This document shows positions 24,663 to 37,624 of a DNA stretch of 64,000 nt, piece by piece (the first letter of the stretch is position 1; the number at the start of each line of letters is the position of its first letter). The notes under the pieces were generated by a model. That model worked only from the letters and a program-made list of their open reading frames with translations, had not been told where the DNA came from and made no database searches. A program made the position numbers and the translations under genes. The DNA is from Torreya grandis (lineage: Eukaryota; Streptophyta; Pinopsida; Cupressales; Taxaceae): positions 957,501-1,021,500 of the forward strand of contig JARHVA010000250.1 of assembly GCA_037957365.1 (NCBI GenBank), read 5' to 3'.

Positions 24663-25700
24663 TCAAGAATAGTACTACTTGAGGTGAATAATATTCATCA
24701 GCTCAAGAAGTTCATCTCCATCTAGTGTGGTAAGCTTGTATGCTCCTGATCCATAATCTACAATAATGATGAAAGTTTATATCTAGTTTGGTTTGAATTT
24801 ACCTTTATGCTTCTTCTTAGTCATGGTATTCTTTTGGTTTTATTTAAAAACAAGATCACCAAGTTTAAATGTTGTATACTTGACACATTGATTTTAGTGA
24901 CCTTTGATTTTATTCTAATATTCTTAAAGATTATTGAGTGCAGTTATGTATTTTTCATCAATCAAGTCTAGCTACCATAGGTGAGTTACTTGATAGTCAT
25001 GATCATCTAGGACATATTTGAAAGATATGCACAATAAAGGTAATTCAACCTCAATGTGAAGGATGGATTTAGTACCATAAACAAGTGAATATGGAGTGGC
25101 TCCTATGGGGGTATAATGATTGGTACAGTATGTCCAAAAGTCAGGGAATATCTGTAGGTGCCAATCATGATCAGCATTATTTAAAATCTTTTTGAGAATA
25201 TTGATAATGGTTTTATTTGATGCTTTGGCCTGACCATTACCTTGAGGGTAATATGATGTAGAAAAATGTTGTGTGATGTTATATTCAATACATAGCTAGT
25301 CTACATCCTTATTCTTGAATGATCCTCCATTATCAAATATAATGTCAGAGGGGATATCATAGTGACAAATGAGATGGTTGAAGATAAATTTGAAAATTTG
25401 ATTTCTAGTCACTTAAGTGAGGGGTATAGCTTCAAGCCACTTAGTGAAATACTCAATGGTGGTAAGGATATGTTTATGGCCACTAGATGAAGTGGGATTG
25501 ATATTCCCAATGAGGTCAAGTCCCCATGTAGCAAATGGCCATGGTGTAAAAATTGGTTTCATAGTTTGGGCTGGGGCATGAATCAGATTAGTATGTCATT
25601 GACATTTGTCACACTTCTTTACATATACAACTACATCTACATCTATTATGGGCCAATAATAACAAGTATGCAAAAGCTTTTTGGATAGGATTTGTCCACT
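24663..25700 (-). pseudogene. Element B integrase, broken
   Basis: On the minus strand the core reads CPFATWGLDLIGNINPTSS (first catalytic Asp), IIFDNGGSFKNKDVD (second Asp) and then SYYPQGNGQAKASNKTII. The Glu of the DD35E triad should follow GQV or GQA and is Lys here (AAA for GAA). The C-terminal part, about 24890-24663, has GKFKPN, DYGSGAYKLTT and HLK before the stop. Integrase would insert the cDNA. Even without the stops the Glu change would disable it. Confidence 0.85.
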
Positions 25701-26149
25701 AGAATGAGCTCCACATACCCCTTCATGACCTTCTCTTAATGCTAGCGTAGACTCTATTGAAGTTAAATAATGAAGCAGAGTTCCATCAAAACTATGGTAT
25801 TAAAGGGTGGATCCAAGTAGAGTATAATAAGTAGAATGATGAATAAAGGCTTTGCTTTGTTTTTGAGATAGGTTAGGTGGTAGAATTTGGTCATGAAGGT
25901 ATATATAAAGGTCTGAGTACTAGATAGAATTAAGACCAACAATATCATAAATCATTGCAATAGATGAAAGTTCATGAGCTGGTGCTAACAAATTCTTGAT
26001 GAGGAACTAATACTCTCTAGCTTGGTTTATTTGTTAAATTAGAGAGATAATATTAACCATAGAATTTGTATTTCTATTACTAGCACTTGGTATATACTCA
26101 AATTGGGTATTTTTAATTTTTTACTTTAGGTTATTGACCTAGCCTTATA

Positions 26150-26440
26150 TGGAACCAACTTGTCATCTTTGGTCTAAAAATGGTCTGTGACCTAATTAAT
26201 TATTAATTGAGAATCACCATGAACCTTGAGATGAGATATATTCCATTGTACTACCTATAAAATTCCTATCATAAGTCCTTCATACTCAGCCATGTTATTT
26301 TTATAAAGATAACTGATTCTAAATGATTTAGTGATTAAATCCCCCTATGGTGTAATAAATAAGAGACTTACCCTCAATCCATGTGCAGTAAATGAACCAT
26401 AAAAATATAAATTCTAGTGCTACTCCCCAAGAGGTGTGTC
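26150..26440 (-). pseudogene. Element B archaeal-type RNase H, broken
   Basis: The minus strand gives YFYGSFTAHGLRVSLLFITP near 26395-26340, aligned to YFDGSFTTHRLGVGLLFITP in element A. The catalytic Asp after YF is Tyr here. Downstream stretches corresponding to NMAEYEALI and the GDS motif can be followed with frameshifts. This second RNase H is the mark of the Tat group. Confidence 0.75.
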
Positions 26441-26499
26441 AATGATGGTCACTATGGATTCATCATGAAAATGAAATGTGAGTGGCTTTGTGTCTACAA

Positions 26500-26835
26500 G
26501 GGGTACTTCAACAAGTTGATCTACTAAGACCTATGCTTTGATTGCTTTCTTATTAACATACTCTATGTCAAACTCACTAAGAAGCATGATCAATTTGGCC
26601 ATTCTACCTTGTAAATATATTTTAGATAGTAGATACTTGAGTGGATCTACTTTTGAAATGACTATGGTCTTATTGTTCAGCATATAATGGCATAATTTTT
26701 GAGCTATGAAGACCACGGCTAGACAAGATTTTTCAATAGGTGAATAGTTGTGTTCATATGTGATCAAAGTATATCTTAATTAGTATACTACATGATCTTT
26801 TCCATTATTATCATGTTGAGCCAAAATTTCCCCCA
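26500..26835 (-). pseudogene. Element B RNase H domain, partly open
   Basis: An open minus-strand stretch (26767-26531) reads YEHNYSPIEKSCLAVVFIAQ, then KVDPLKYLLSK and LLSEFDIEYV, the C-terminal half of a Ty3/gypsy RNase H. The N-terminal half upstream is broken by stops. It would degrade RNA in the RNA-DNA hybrid. Confidence 0.85.
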
Positions 26836-26989
26836 AGGTATAGTTGATAGCTGATATATATAACAAGAATGGCCTTCCTAACATAGGAAGTAAAAAATAG
26901 GTGGATTAATTAGATAGTCCTTGAGTTATTGAAAATATGTTTGGTAGTGATCATCCCAGTGAAAAAATACTCCCTTATTCAAAATATGT

Positions 26990-27960
26990 GTAAATGGATG
27001 ACACTTGTCTACTAACTGAGAGATAAAGCATCAGACTAATTAGATCTTTCCCTGTAAAATATGGAGTTGATTCAAATTAGTTGGTGGTAGTATGTCGATA
27101 ATAACATGGATTTTGGTTGGATTGACTTAAATGCCTCTACAAGACATGATGAAGCCAATTAATTTTCTTAAGGTTACTCCAAACACACATTTCTTTAGAT
27201 TGAGTGTAAATTTTTACTCTTATAGTCTATCAAATATCCTATGTGACATTATTGGATGGTCAGACCTGGTCTTAAATTTGCTTAATATGTCATCAACATA
27301 GTCTTCAACAATATTATGCATCATATCATAGAATATGATAGTCATGGCACTTTGATATGTAGCTCTATCATTATTAAGACTAAATGGCATTACCTGATAA
27401 CAAAATGTTCCCCATGAAATGGTGAATGCTATTTTATGTTGGTCTTCTGGTGTTATTCTAATCTAGTTGTATCCTGAAAAGCCATACATGAGTGAAAGCA
27501 TTTCATAACCCACTATGGAATCAATGATCATGTCAATATTAGGTAATGGAAATTCATCCTTAGGGAAAGCTTTGTTGATGTCTCAAAAATTAGTATAGAT
27601 TTTTATTCCTTTAGTATTTTTACTAACAGGTACAACATTATATATCCATTCTGAGTAGTCAATAGATCAGATACATCCTACAACTAAGAGTTTTTCAAAC
27701 TCTTTCTTTACCAAGATATAAATGTGAGGATGCATCTTATTTAGCTCTAGTTTTACTAGTTTGGCATCAGGATTGACCACAAAGTGGTGTAAAACCAAGG
27801 TTGGGTCTAAAATTGGCATGTAGAATAAGCCCATGTAAAGATATATACAAATTCTCTCAACAGAGTTGTAAAGACTTCATGTTCTTCTTCAGTGAGGGAT
27901 GCACCTAATTTTATCCATTTTAGGTCTGATGGAGTCTTGATGTTTACCTCTATTATATCT
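26990..27960 (-). pseudogene. Element B reverse transcriptase, broken
   Basis: Minus-strand frames give LGASLTEEEHEVFTTLLREF at the start, FETSTKLSLRMNFHYLI (the region of the first catalytic Asp, shifted), the TYQSAMTIIFYDMMHNIVED stretch and then YVDDILSKFKTRSDH near 27290. The YVDD active-site box is intact here, unlike in A. Stops and at least three frameshifts separate the blocks. Confidence 0.85.
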
Positions 27961-29250
27961 TTGACTAGAAGGGGTCAAACCATCTTCTAGGATAATAGGC
28001 AAAGACTTGAACTATTAGACTATATCAGGGTCCTCTGCTAAGACTTGCTCTTCAATATCTCCTAAGCATGATGAGTCCCCCAATGGGAGATCTAGCCATG
28101 TGACAAACATAGTCAAAGATTCTTAAAGAATTTGATCAAATACTTGTTATGAAAAACTAAACTCAAATCTCTAGGCAAGTTCATCATTGGTGATCTCCTG
28201 ATCTAAATTCAAAGAAGAATGAACACCCCTATCTAGTGGCACTTGAAAAAAGTTTTCACCACTAGACTGGTCTTTATCTTTACTTTTTCCTTGGTTATAA
28301 AATGCCTCAAAGAGGTTTTCACTTGGGGACCTCAATGTTTTATTTATTTGTTTTTAGCTAAGGGTGTTCACCCGCTCTCCAAAATAGGCTTTAAGATCCA
28401 ATGTAATTTAGAATCCTAATGTATGATTTCCAAATTAAATGTTGTCTATAAGGTATAAAAATTCATAGAATGCCTCATCTTTCTAAAACTCATCAATCAA
28501 TAGATTATATTCTTGTTGGTCCCAATTTATCAGTTGGGGCTAGTATAATGGTAATGGGTTATAATAAATGATTAGGGTAAGAGTACATATGACATTGTTA
28601 TAAAACAAGTTCATCTCAACTAGGTCATCAAAGGTGAGGCTATGATCAAAATCTACTTCACTATCGACATCATCATCACTAGACACTAGTGATAGAGCTC
28701 AAATAAGATATATGGGGTCACCCCTAGGTGATTTAAATCCAAGTCCATATGGTCTTTTATACTTAGTCATGGAAATTAGCTCAATGGTTCCTTATTGATT
28801 TGGTTCAAACCCTCTTCTTTCATAATCTTGATACTACATGATCCTATTGAGAATAGGATACTTTGAATTTTTATAAAAATTATCTTGGTTTTCATTGTAC
28901 AACCATAATTCATCCCCTTCAAGAGGGTCTAATTCTAGGCTAGATGTTGGTAAAAACATGATAGGTAACTTATCTTTGTTTTTTATTGCCAATGCATGTG
29001 TGGGGTATTTTTAGGTCACCTAAAGGTCTTTTGAGTCTAAGTAAGATTGGTAATATGGAAGGTATCATGGGTCACATACTCCCTTGGGCTATTATCTAAA
29101 ATGGTGAAATGAAAGGAAGCTTCAGGAGGTGGAATGTGAGAAAGGGAATCCAAGGTATTAGGATCTACGAAATTATCTTATGGAGGATTGATAAGTATGG
29201 CCTTTCCTTTATCCTACTTATAACTTGGATTCATGTTATATTGGTAATTT
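27961..29250 (-). pseudogene. Element B linker between protease and reverse transcriptase
   Basis: It aligns with A 19263-20619 in reverse, with the same acidic blocks near 28620-28700 and KPILES near 28380. No named domain. Strongly shifted and full of stops. Confidence 0.55.
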
Positions 29251-29289
29251 TAGATTTGAATCTTGGCCTCAATATGTTTTTAGTGTTCA

Positions 29290-29720
29290 TAAGGGTGTAA
29301 ATCTCTTAGAATATTCACTTCCATCCCTGAGTGGGAGAACTTGATACATTGGTATAGCATTGACAGGACTGCATGAATCTCATGTAACTAAGGCCTACCT
29401 AGAAGCATATTATATGACAACTCAAGAACAAGCACATGATAAAGTGTATCATTAGTCAAAGGCCCAATGATAACTGATAAGCTAATGGTGCCTTGTGATT
29501 CTCTTTCCTAATTATCATAGGCTTTGATAGTTATCATTTCTAGCTAAAGATATGCCATTGTGTACCCAAGAAGCTTGATGACCTTTAGAGACACTATGTT
29601 GAGGATTGATCCATTGTCTATAGGGACATGTTTCACTTTATGTCACTTTATATAAAATTCTATGTACATTAGATTATTATGGAGCAGGCCAAGGGAAGAC
29701 ATATCACTTTGGTTAAATGT
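29290..29720 (-). pseudogene. Element B aspartic protease domain, broken
   Basis: The minus strand gives VPIDNGSILNIVSLKVIKLL (about 29620-29560), the protease active site with Asp-Asn-Gly, and ELSYNMLLGRP about 65 codons later, as in element A. Stops at former Gln and Trp codons interrupt it. Confidence 0.8.
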
Positions 29721-30559
29721 GACTTATTAGGTTGGAGCTAGGTGTCCAACCAAAGCTTGAATTTTTTTCAAGGGATATATCATTGGAAATAGTGGATTGG
29801 GTTAAAATCTCATTAAAAATATTCTTGTGGATTGTTAACATTCACAATAAATATAGAAAATAAATTTGTGTTGGTGTCTTATGTAACTGTTCCACAATAT
29901 CAAACTTCTTATCTTGATTAATGGTGAATGGTTTATTCTGAGGCTGAATGGTTGGTTGGATAACATTCAAAGTGGTAGATGGTTTTGGACCTAGGATAGT
30001 AATCTTTGACCTCTGATTTGTGATTGCATAATTAGGATTAGATGTTGGACTATAATTTTTAACAAATACTAGGAATGGTGTGGGACTAGATAGGATAAAT
30101 CTTTGTTGCCAGTTCACTTGTATGTGGTCACATGGTAAGGGTGAGTTATTAGTATATTTTCCAAAAGTGGGAGTCCCAATTTGTTGATTTGCTTGTGGGT
30201 AGTCCTAGGTAAAAGAAGGATCATCCATGAAATTTGGTTGAGTGGTATTGTTTAGCAATGGTCTATATTGATTAGTGTTCAGTCTAAGATTAATAGAGAT
30301 GGTATTAACATTGCCCCCTACAATATGATCTACAACCCTATTGTAGTCATGTGTAGGTTTGTTAGTTATTAACATTCTGACCTTAGTTTTATCTATTAAT
30401 CTAATTTTATTGGTTATATTGTTGATTCTACTAATTCTTCTAGTTCAACCTTTGATTTTGATACTATTGATTTTGTTGTTTCACTGGCTAGTGTTATTGT
30501 TGATTGTTATGTTTCTACTATGTGTTATGTTGGGGAAAGGGGTTTTGATAAATCCCAAG

Positions 30560-33485
30560 AGTTTGATTGGAGGTGTAAGCACCATTATCTAATCTTATCT
30601 TCCCATACTCCAACATATTCTTAATTAAATGTTTTATTTTCACACATCTTTGTAGACTATGCCCATTGACCCGATGATATTCATAGAATTTATTTTCATG
30701 GTACCAATCAAAATAAGGAATTCATTATGGATAATACTTTAGTAACTAATCAGATTAGCAATGGTAAGTTTATGAAATACAAACTCAATAGGCTATCCTA
30801 CATTACTAAATACATGATGCATAGGCATAGTTCTCCTTAGAAGAGGGGTTTATAATGATAAAGGTTGCTACATTTGTTTTGTAGGTCTTAGTTGTTTTGC
30901 TTGAGACATTGGTTGGAGAGGTTTTTGGGTAGGAGTAAGCTAAAAAGGTGGTGCAGATGATGTTTTTACTATTTAGACATGATGTGACTTGGTTATTCCA
31001 TTACCCACAACATTCCTATTGCAGTTGCATTGCTTTGGTTTATCTTGGTTATTGGCATGTCCTAGTTATGATGCTTATGATTGGATTGGATGTTGGTTTT
31101 GGACACTTCCTTGATTGGTACCTTGATTTTGATTAGTTGATGTAAGATTGATGATCTCTTTATTAATAAGGACTCACTCAATCAACAAGACTTTATTTAT
31201 GATCTCCTTGAAAGTATGTTCACATTGTAGTTTCAGATGATAAGCTATCTCACTATGAAAATTTTTAGTAAACACAATGGCTAATTATATATCTATTAAA
31301 CTTTGGGTGAATCAACTTACAAGGGCTTTCCATCGCTATAGATAACTTGCAAAACTCTCACTAGCCTTTTATTTTATTTATGTTAAGTCAACCAATGAAA
31401 TCTCATGTTTGAGATTATAATTAAAGTGCTACACAAACTTTTCAAAAAGATCATCAAAATCTATTACTAAATTATTGGGTAACTTTAAAAACCACTGCAA
31501 GGCTTGTCTATCCAAGATCCTTGGAAACAAAAACAAAAGGTATATATCGTTATATGTCACTAGCTGGCATACAATAAAGATCTTAGTTAAATGGGCCTTA
31601 GGGTCACCTTTCCCTTTGTATTTTTCAAATTTTTGTGGTTCTTACCCTGGAGGAAATGGTATCTACAAGTATTCCATGTTTAATGGATAAGAACACATGT
31701 CATCCAACTTAAACCTTTTAATATGTTTCCTAGCCTGAATGGTAGCAATTGGATCCTTCATCTATTACAATTCTTGGAATAGGAAATTGGAAGGAACATT
31801 GGTTTGGGTAGATGGTTGGGAGGTCACAAGTGGGACACTTTTACCAAGGTATGATGGAGATATATATTAGGGTATATTGGTTTGGTTGGGAAATGGATCA
31901 AGAATATGCATACATAGATTAAGATGTATTTGAAATTGAACATTTGGCTATGCGATATTCTGGTTTGGGTTGGCTATGAAGGTTTAAGCTGGAGGATTTT
32001 TTAGTTGGGATGGAGATATATAACTATATTATGTCTGTTGTGGTTGAAAAGGGACATGCTACTAACTAATCAAACCTTGCTATTGAGTGGAAACTTGTGG
32101 ACAAAGACCCTGTCTCTGAACTTGTGGCACATTTTGAACCAATTATTGTCTAGTAGGTACTTGAGAAACATGGGAGCCTACTTGTTACATTAATACTTAT
32201 TAGGAAGTAAAAGAATGTTGAATATTCAACATCTATGACTGACCAATATTTACACATTTTTGGCTAGTCATCATTTGGTTTTGGATTGGTATACTGGTCT
32301 ATGATTGAGGAGGTGTATTTGCTACTACCTGATGAGGTAGAACATTAGTTATCCCTTGTTGAGGTGGAAATATATTCAAAATATATTATGTTGGTACATT
32401 AGATTATGCCTGCTATTTTTGAATACTACTCATCTCTTATTGAGGAGAGGTAAGATTCATCACGTTCTATTGTTGAGGTGTGACATTGGGTGGTATTTGA
32501 CTACCCAATCCTATTGGTTGCATGGTTGATGAAGTAGTTGGTTCAGGTTGGGATGTAGAAACTCCTACTCCCTAGTATGATGGTCCACTCATGGTATTAA
32601 CTACAAGTGCATATTGTTGACTAGTTATTTGTGTGTGAGTACCACTTTGATTTAGATTGGATGTTGCTTACACATTGTATACTATATTTTGCTCATTATT
32701 CTATGTAGAAGTAGAAGACACTTCTTCAATAATGGGTATATGCATCAAGTTTTCTACTAAAGTGTTTTGCATGAATGGGTCTAAAATATAATTGTCTTGA
32801 CTAGTTAACTTTATCAAAACTCTTGTTAAAGGAACTAAGTCAATAAGAGGTTTACTCACCATGGTAATCTAATTGAAATTGTGTGCTAGATTTAGGTAGG
32901 TTTTATACACCATTTTTATTTGGTTAAAGTGGTATTCCATGAGGTTTTTACCTCTATTAAACATATTATGGTCTTGATATGTTGTTTGGACTAGAGCCAA
33001 AGGATTTCTAGAAGAAGCTTGTTGATTGTAAATTATGTTATGGGGAATTCTTACTAGGCCTGGTAAATTCTCGTAAGTGAATTCTACTAGAAACTTGGCC
33101 CCTAACTCTATGGATCTAACCAAAATCTCATCTTTATTCTCCAATAAATAATGCTCAAACAAAAATGTATCATATGTGGAAGGCATATTATTAGAGCATG
33201 GATTTTGAAGAACTAGTTCATCATTTGTGGGTATTATAGCTAGGTATTGTGTGGTTTATTATTGGTCTTATTCTAAATAAGGTGGTGTATTAACCAAGTA
33301 GTTATCCAATAGATCTTGGCTTTGTGCCCCTAATTGAGTATTATAAGAGGGATAATGATCCATCTCATAATCAATATTATCTACATATGGGTCTTGCACC
33401 ATTTCTTCCTATACAACCACATTACTAATCCTCAAATTATACATGAGTCCACTATGAGTGTAGGAATACATTTTGGGATCCCTAG
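30560..33485 (-). pseudogene. gag: Element B Gag (Tat-type), broken
   Basis: Minus strand. The start codon aligned with A's ATG reads AGG here, so the start is lost. The N-terminal part is open from 33186 to 32869, with LLENKDEILVRSIELGAKFL. The Gag core lies at about 31735-31200 with KYKGKGDPKAHLTK and LQWFLKLPNNLVIDFDDLF. The zinc-knuckle-like box YEYHRVNGHSLQRCVKIKH falls near 30690-30630 and is better kept than in A. A Gln/Asn-rich tail follows to about 30360-30560. A and B agree along the whole length, so these are two copies of one gene. Confidence 0.85.
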
Positions 33486-33748
33486 TCAATGCTTTATGAT
33501 AAAGAGAGGTCTTTAAACTCCAAAAATACATTATCTAAAAAAAGATGATGTTCCAACTTGGTCTAGATTTGTCAAAAGGATCGAAAGGTTTATATAAAGA
33601 TTTTTGATAATATAAGCTAATGTTAAGTGTATAACATTACATGTTTTACACAAAAAGATTAAATAAATGAACCAAAAATCAAAATTCCAAATGCTAAGGT
33701 CAAAGTTTTTCAAATCAGTCTAATCTAGAAAATTATAAGTTTCAGGGT

Positions 33749-33817
33749 CTTTTGGCCAAAATGTGGCATCAAAAGCTAGGATCAAACAAGGCATGCACTA
33801 GGACTCTTGGCCAAAAG
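33749..33817 (-). other. Conserved hairpin upstream of gag, element B copy
   Basis: CTTTTGGCCAA (33749-33759) pairs with TTGGCCAAAAG (33807-33817), the same 11-bp stem as in element A and at the same distance from gag. Confidence 0.65.
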
Positions 33818-35929
33818 GCATCAAAATCTAGACTTTGAAATAGATGAGATTTTTAATCTAACAGATTGAAATACTTCTAACAAACACTAGAAATTTTATT
33901 CTTGGATATGGCTCGATCAAATAGGTATAAAGTATGAAAAAAAGGCACTTTAGAGATAATTTATTTTTGCACAAATAATGGTATAAAAATTGGTTCTTTT
34001 GACAAATAAGCGAGACAAAAGTGAATGGCATAACTATGCTAGATAAAGGTTCAAAAAAGTATACTTGGATTGGTTTGAAAATGTAGGAACAAATTTGAAA
34101 TCTATGTAAAAGGGCCTAGGAAATAATATCTTAAATGTTTTGGGCAGCATAACAGTGCTAGACTACCCAAAAGATGTGACAAAATGATTATTTCAAAAAC
34201 TCTCTAAGGCAAAGATAATTTCTCACATATTTGATAGCATAAAACTAAATTTATTGACTAAAAATGTTGTGGTGCATAGACTCAAAGTGCAAGTGTTTAG
34301 CACAAAATGACTTAAGTCTATCAAGTGGTGATAATGATCATGAGTTTTAAATGACCTTCAACCCAAATTGGAAATTGAACCTAAGTTCCCTCAAGTTTAG
34401 TGAAAATTATGAACCCACTTAACACATCAACCCTATAAAATTATAAAAGTGTAATTTCAAATTTATATTATAAATGAATGACTTAAACAACTTTGGCAAA
34501 GTTCTAGCCTCAATTAGGTAGCATAACTATGCCAAAGTGGATGATCTGACTCCAATTTTTGATGAACTTTGAACAAGGAAAATTGATGATTTCATGTGGG
34601 AATAATAATGCCTCTTTGTTCAAAGGAAAATGAGGACCATGTGTTTTGGTTTGTATCATTTGTTTACACCAAGCTTTGACTCCAAACAAGACTTTAATCT
34701 AGGACAAAACTAACTAATTAATTGCTCTTAGATCCTAAACTAACAAGGTTGCTTAGTATTATTAGAATCCATCAATATACATCATTTTAGAGGATTTCAA
34801 GTGTTTTTCTAAAAGTAAATGTGCATTATATAGTAAGGTTTTTAGACCCCCCTTTATCTCAAATGATAGTATTGTGACATGGACCTTGAGGTGTACCTTG
34901 CACCAATAATACTTCTATGGCAAGTGGGGATTTATCTAAGATCAACAAGTTTCTAAAATTCTAGGGGAATCAATTTCACAATGACTTTTATGTCAAACAA
35001 TGCAAAACAAAAGCATGGATTTTGGGTTCGTATCACTTGACTTATTGTAAAAAGGTCTAGTACTTTTTGTAACCACCACACCATATTTTTTGCTCAGTGT
35101 AGTGCAATGTCCAAAGTACTAATACGTTTGGTGTGCAACTCCAATATGGATCCAAATGAAGTCAATGCTGGGAGATGAAACCCTAGGTCAAAGCTTCCCT
35201 AAATAACTCATGGGAGGTGATGACGTCCCCCTCGCAAGCCAAGTTTATATGAAACAAAGTAAGCGTAAAATAGAAAGACTTTAGGGTCATTGTCAAGGTC
35301 ACCCAATACTTTTACCATTTTTGGGCAGTGCTTTAGATGACATTATTTATATGCCTTGGACTAGGAAATTTGAAAATAAGGAAAGAATTTTTGATTCCAA
35401 GGGTTCCCTAAAGGGGAGAAATGGAAGAGCATACATGCACAAACCTTATTTTTTACAAACAAGTTTTGATTAAATAATTATTGAAAACAAAAATTGACAA
35501 GTGTATTTAATTTTAAGCCCAAACAAAAGATGTGGTGGTGTTCTTTTGACCCCTTGGTCTTAAGTTGTAACTTTTAAACCCTTCACTTACGCCTCTAAAT
35601 GTTTCATTAAGCACCAAAACAAGGTTCCTATTTCATTTTAAAAGCATGCAAAAGGTGGTATAGAACATGATTTATCAAATTTGAAATCTATAAGTTACCT
35701 TTATTCCCTTAAGGCATCACCCTAAAAGCAAATGTGTTAGATTAGAAACATCTAAATAGATTTTCAAAACTTTGTAAAAAATCTATGAAAATTAAAGTTA
35801 AACTAATATCAGATTCTAAAAATTTAGGAAAAACCACATGCTTTAAAAAAATCATCCAGAAAGGAGTTTGTATGACCCTAGACTAATCAGTTTTAAAATA
35901 GAATTTTAGCTCTCAAGTTTCACACAATC

Positions 35930-36285
35930 AAGTTGGGGTGAGTCGGGTCAAGTTAGGCCGAGTTGGGATCTAAGTTGGGGTGAGTTGGGTTAATTTAGGT
36001 TGAGTTAAGATCTGAGTCAGGGTGAGTTGGGTCAATTTGGGTTGAGTTGGGATTTGAGTTAGGGCAAGTTGGGTCGAGTTGAGTTAAGTTGGGATCTGAG
36101 TTAGGATCTAAGTCAGGGTGATTTGGATCAAGTTAGGCTGAGTTAGGATTGAATTTAGGGTGAGTTGGGTCAAGTTAGGCCATGTTGGGATCTGAGTCAA
36201 GGTGAGTTGAGTCAAGTCAAGCTGAGTTAGGATCTGAGTTAGGGTGATTTGGGTCAAGTCAGGTCAAGTTGGGATCTAAATTACA
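35930..36285. repeat. 42-bp minisatellite in element B leader
   Basis: About eight units built on GAGTTAGGGTGAGTTGGGTC followed by AAGTTAGGCTGAGTTGGGATCT, mostly exactly 42 bases long, with one extra 12-base partial (GAGTTAGGATCT). Each unit is itself a set of 10-12-base GAGTTGGG-like subrepeats. It is G-rich on the plus strand, unlike the AT-rich surroundings. Confidence 0.9.
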
Positions 36286-36429
36286 TAGTCCTAAGAATAA
36301 AACTATGAGCTCCAAAAAATAAGTTTTTTTCTCAAATCTTTACTTTTTTTCTTCCACACTCCAAGATCCTATATGAAAATGGTTAATATGTTACTTATAG
36401 GTGTTATTTGATCAAATTTTTGGGGTGCA

Positions 36430-36447
36430 GTCCCACTGGGTATGCCA
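36430..36447 (-). promoter_or_regulatory. Element B primer binding site
   Basis: The minus strand reads TGGCATACCCAGTGGGAC a few bases after the LTR end, two changes from A's site. Confidence 0.8.
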
Positions 36448-36452
36448 TTAGG

Positions 36453-37624
36453 TGAACTAATAATTTGACTCAAGAGATTTGATAAGTATTATGTTAGTCC
36501 CAAAATGAAAATAAATTGATAAAAACACACTAAATAGCATACATCTCTAGGCCTAGTTACTAGGGTGAGATTAATAACAAAAAGAAAAGAAAATCACAAC
36601 TAAAAAGTAAAGAAAAAAATCCTTTACCTTCCTCGGATGCTCCAAATGCTTGTTGTAGTGGCTTGCTAAGCTTTTGCTCATGAAGTCTTCATCAAAAGAG
36701 GCTTGGCTATCTCCTCTTCTACTTGGCACCTTGTGGTTTTGGCTTGGATTGGATCAATATTTTGGCATCATAAATTTGGCATGTGAGAGTTGTTGGAATC
36801 AATTTGACATGGTAAATTTTCACAAATTAAGCTTAAAATTCAATAGGCAAGGCCTCTTATTTATAGATTTTTAAGATTGCTCAGAATCAACCTAAACCAC
36901 CCATCTTGAGATGAAGATGTATGGTTGAGGATTAATTCAATTTTTTGCAATTAAATCTATAATTATCATCATCATGACATTGAAAAAATGGGAATCGAAG
37001 AGGCATGGAGGGTCATTATGAGGCATGGGAGACCCATAATCCTGATATTTATGGCATTTATGGCCTAGGAATGTCTTCCCAAGAAATGAGGTCACCTAAT
37101 GATGCAGTTATTCAATATTTATTTTTAAAAACAAGTATTCAACAAGTTTCTATGGAATTATGAATTAGGCTCTAATTTAGTTTTATTAACTCTTAATCAT
37201 GATTAAGCAATTTATGCACAAATTACTCAAATTAATTAGAATACCTTGTCATTGGTCCAAAATTTGATTGGATTAGAATTGAAAGTTAATGTTAGATACG
37301 TTGGAACCATATTCCCATTTAGGATGTTTCTAACAAAAAATAACAAAGACATGCATCTCATACAAAAAATTTGATAGAAAAGAGCAATCCAAAGCACCTA
37401 AGTGCAAAATTGGCATTTTTACTTGAAATGATCTGATCAAAGTTAGCTAGCCCATAAATTATATTTCCTCATTTAATGATATCTTTGCCAAAATCAGCAC
37501 TTGAATATATGAATTTCAACTCATTTAATGTGTTTTAGTTTTTTTAAGCCAAATTGTGCATTTTGGTGGAAATTAGTCAAAAGCCTGGCTAGAGGTTATT
37601 GATGACCATATTTAGGTGTCTACA
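36453..37624 (-). repeat. Element B 5' LTR
   Basis: Minus strand, starting TGTAGACACC at 37624 and ending in TAGTTCA near 36453. It matches the left LTR of B and, more distantly, both LTRs of A. Confidence 0.92.
36858..36865 (-). promoter_or_regulatory. TATA box in element B 5' LTR
   Basis: TATAAATA on the minus strand with AAGAGGCCTTGCC downstream, at the same place as in A. Confidence 0.7.

Larger units (their letters stand above)
33486..36429 (-). other. Element B leader, non-coding
   Basis: About 2.9 kb between gag and primer site. It aligns in reverse with A's leader over much of 33490-35700, including the CTTTTGGCCAA hairpin at 33749-33817. The part near the primer site instead holds a 42-bp tandem array not seen in A. 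Confidence 0.7.
21160..37624 (-). mobile_element. Element B: full-length Tat-type retrotransposon nested in element A
   Basis: It is a complete element of the same family as A in opposite orientation, about 16.5 kb, with LTRs at 21160-22333 and 36453-37624, and primer site, gag, protease, reverse transcriptase, both RNases H and integrase on the minus strand. The right LTR terminus reads TGTAGACACC on the minus strand. It sits inside A's reverse transcriptase with a GGAG duplication. LTR mismatch by eye over about 430 bases is near 9-10%, lower than A's, as expected for a later insertion. Confidence 0.93.

Noticed and set aside
35930..36285. Regular repeats that might suggest a CRISPR array
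   Set aside because: Units abut without unique spacers, the context is a plant retrotransposon leader, and no cas gene exists. It is a minisatellite.
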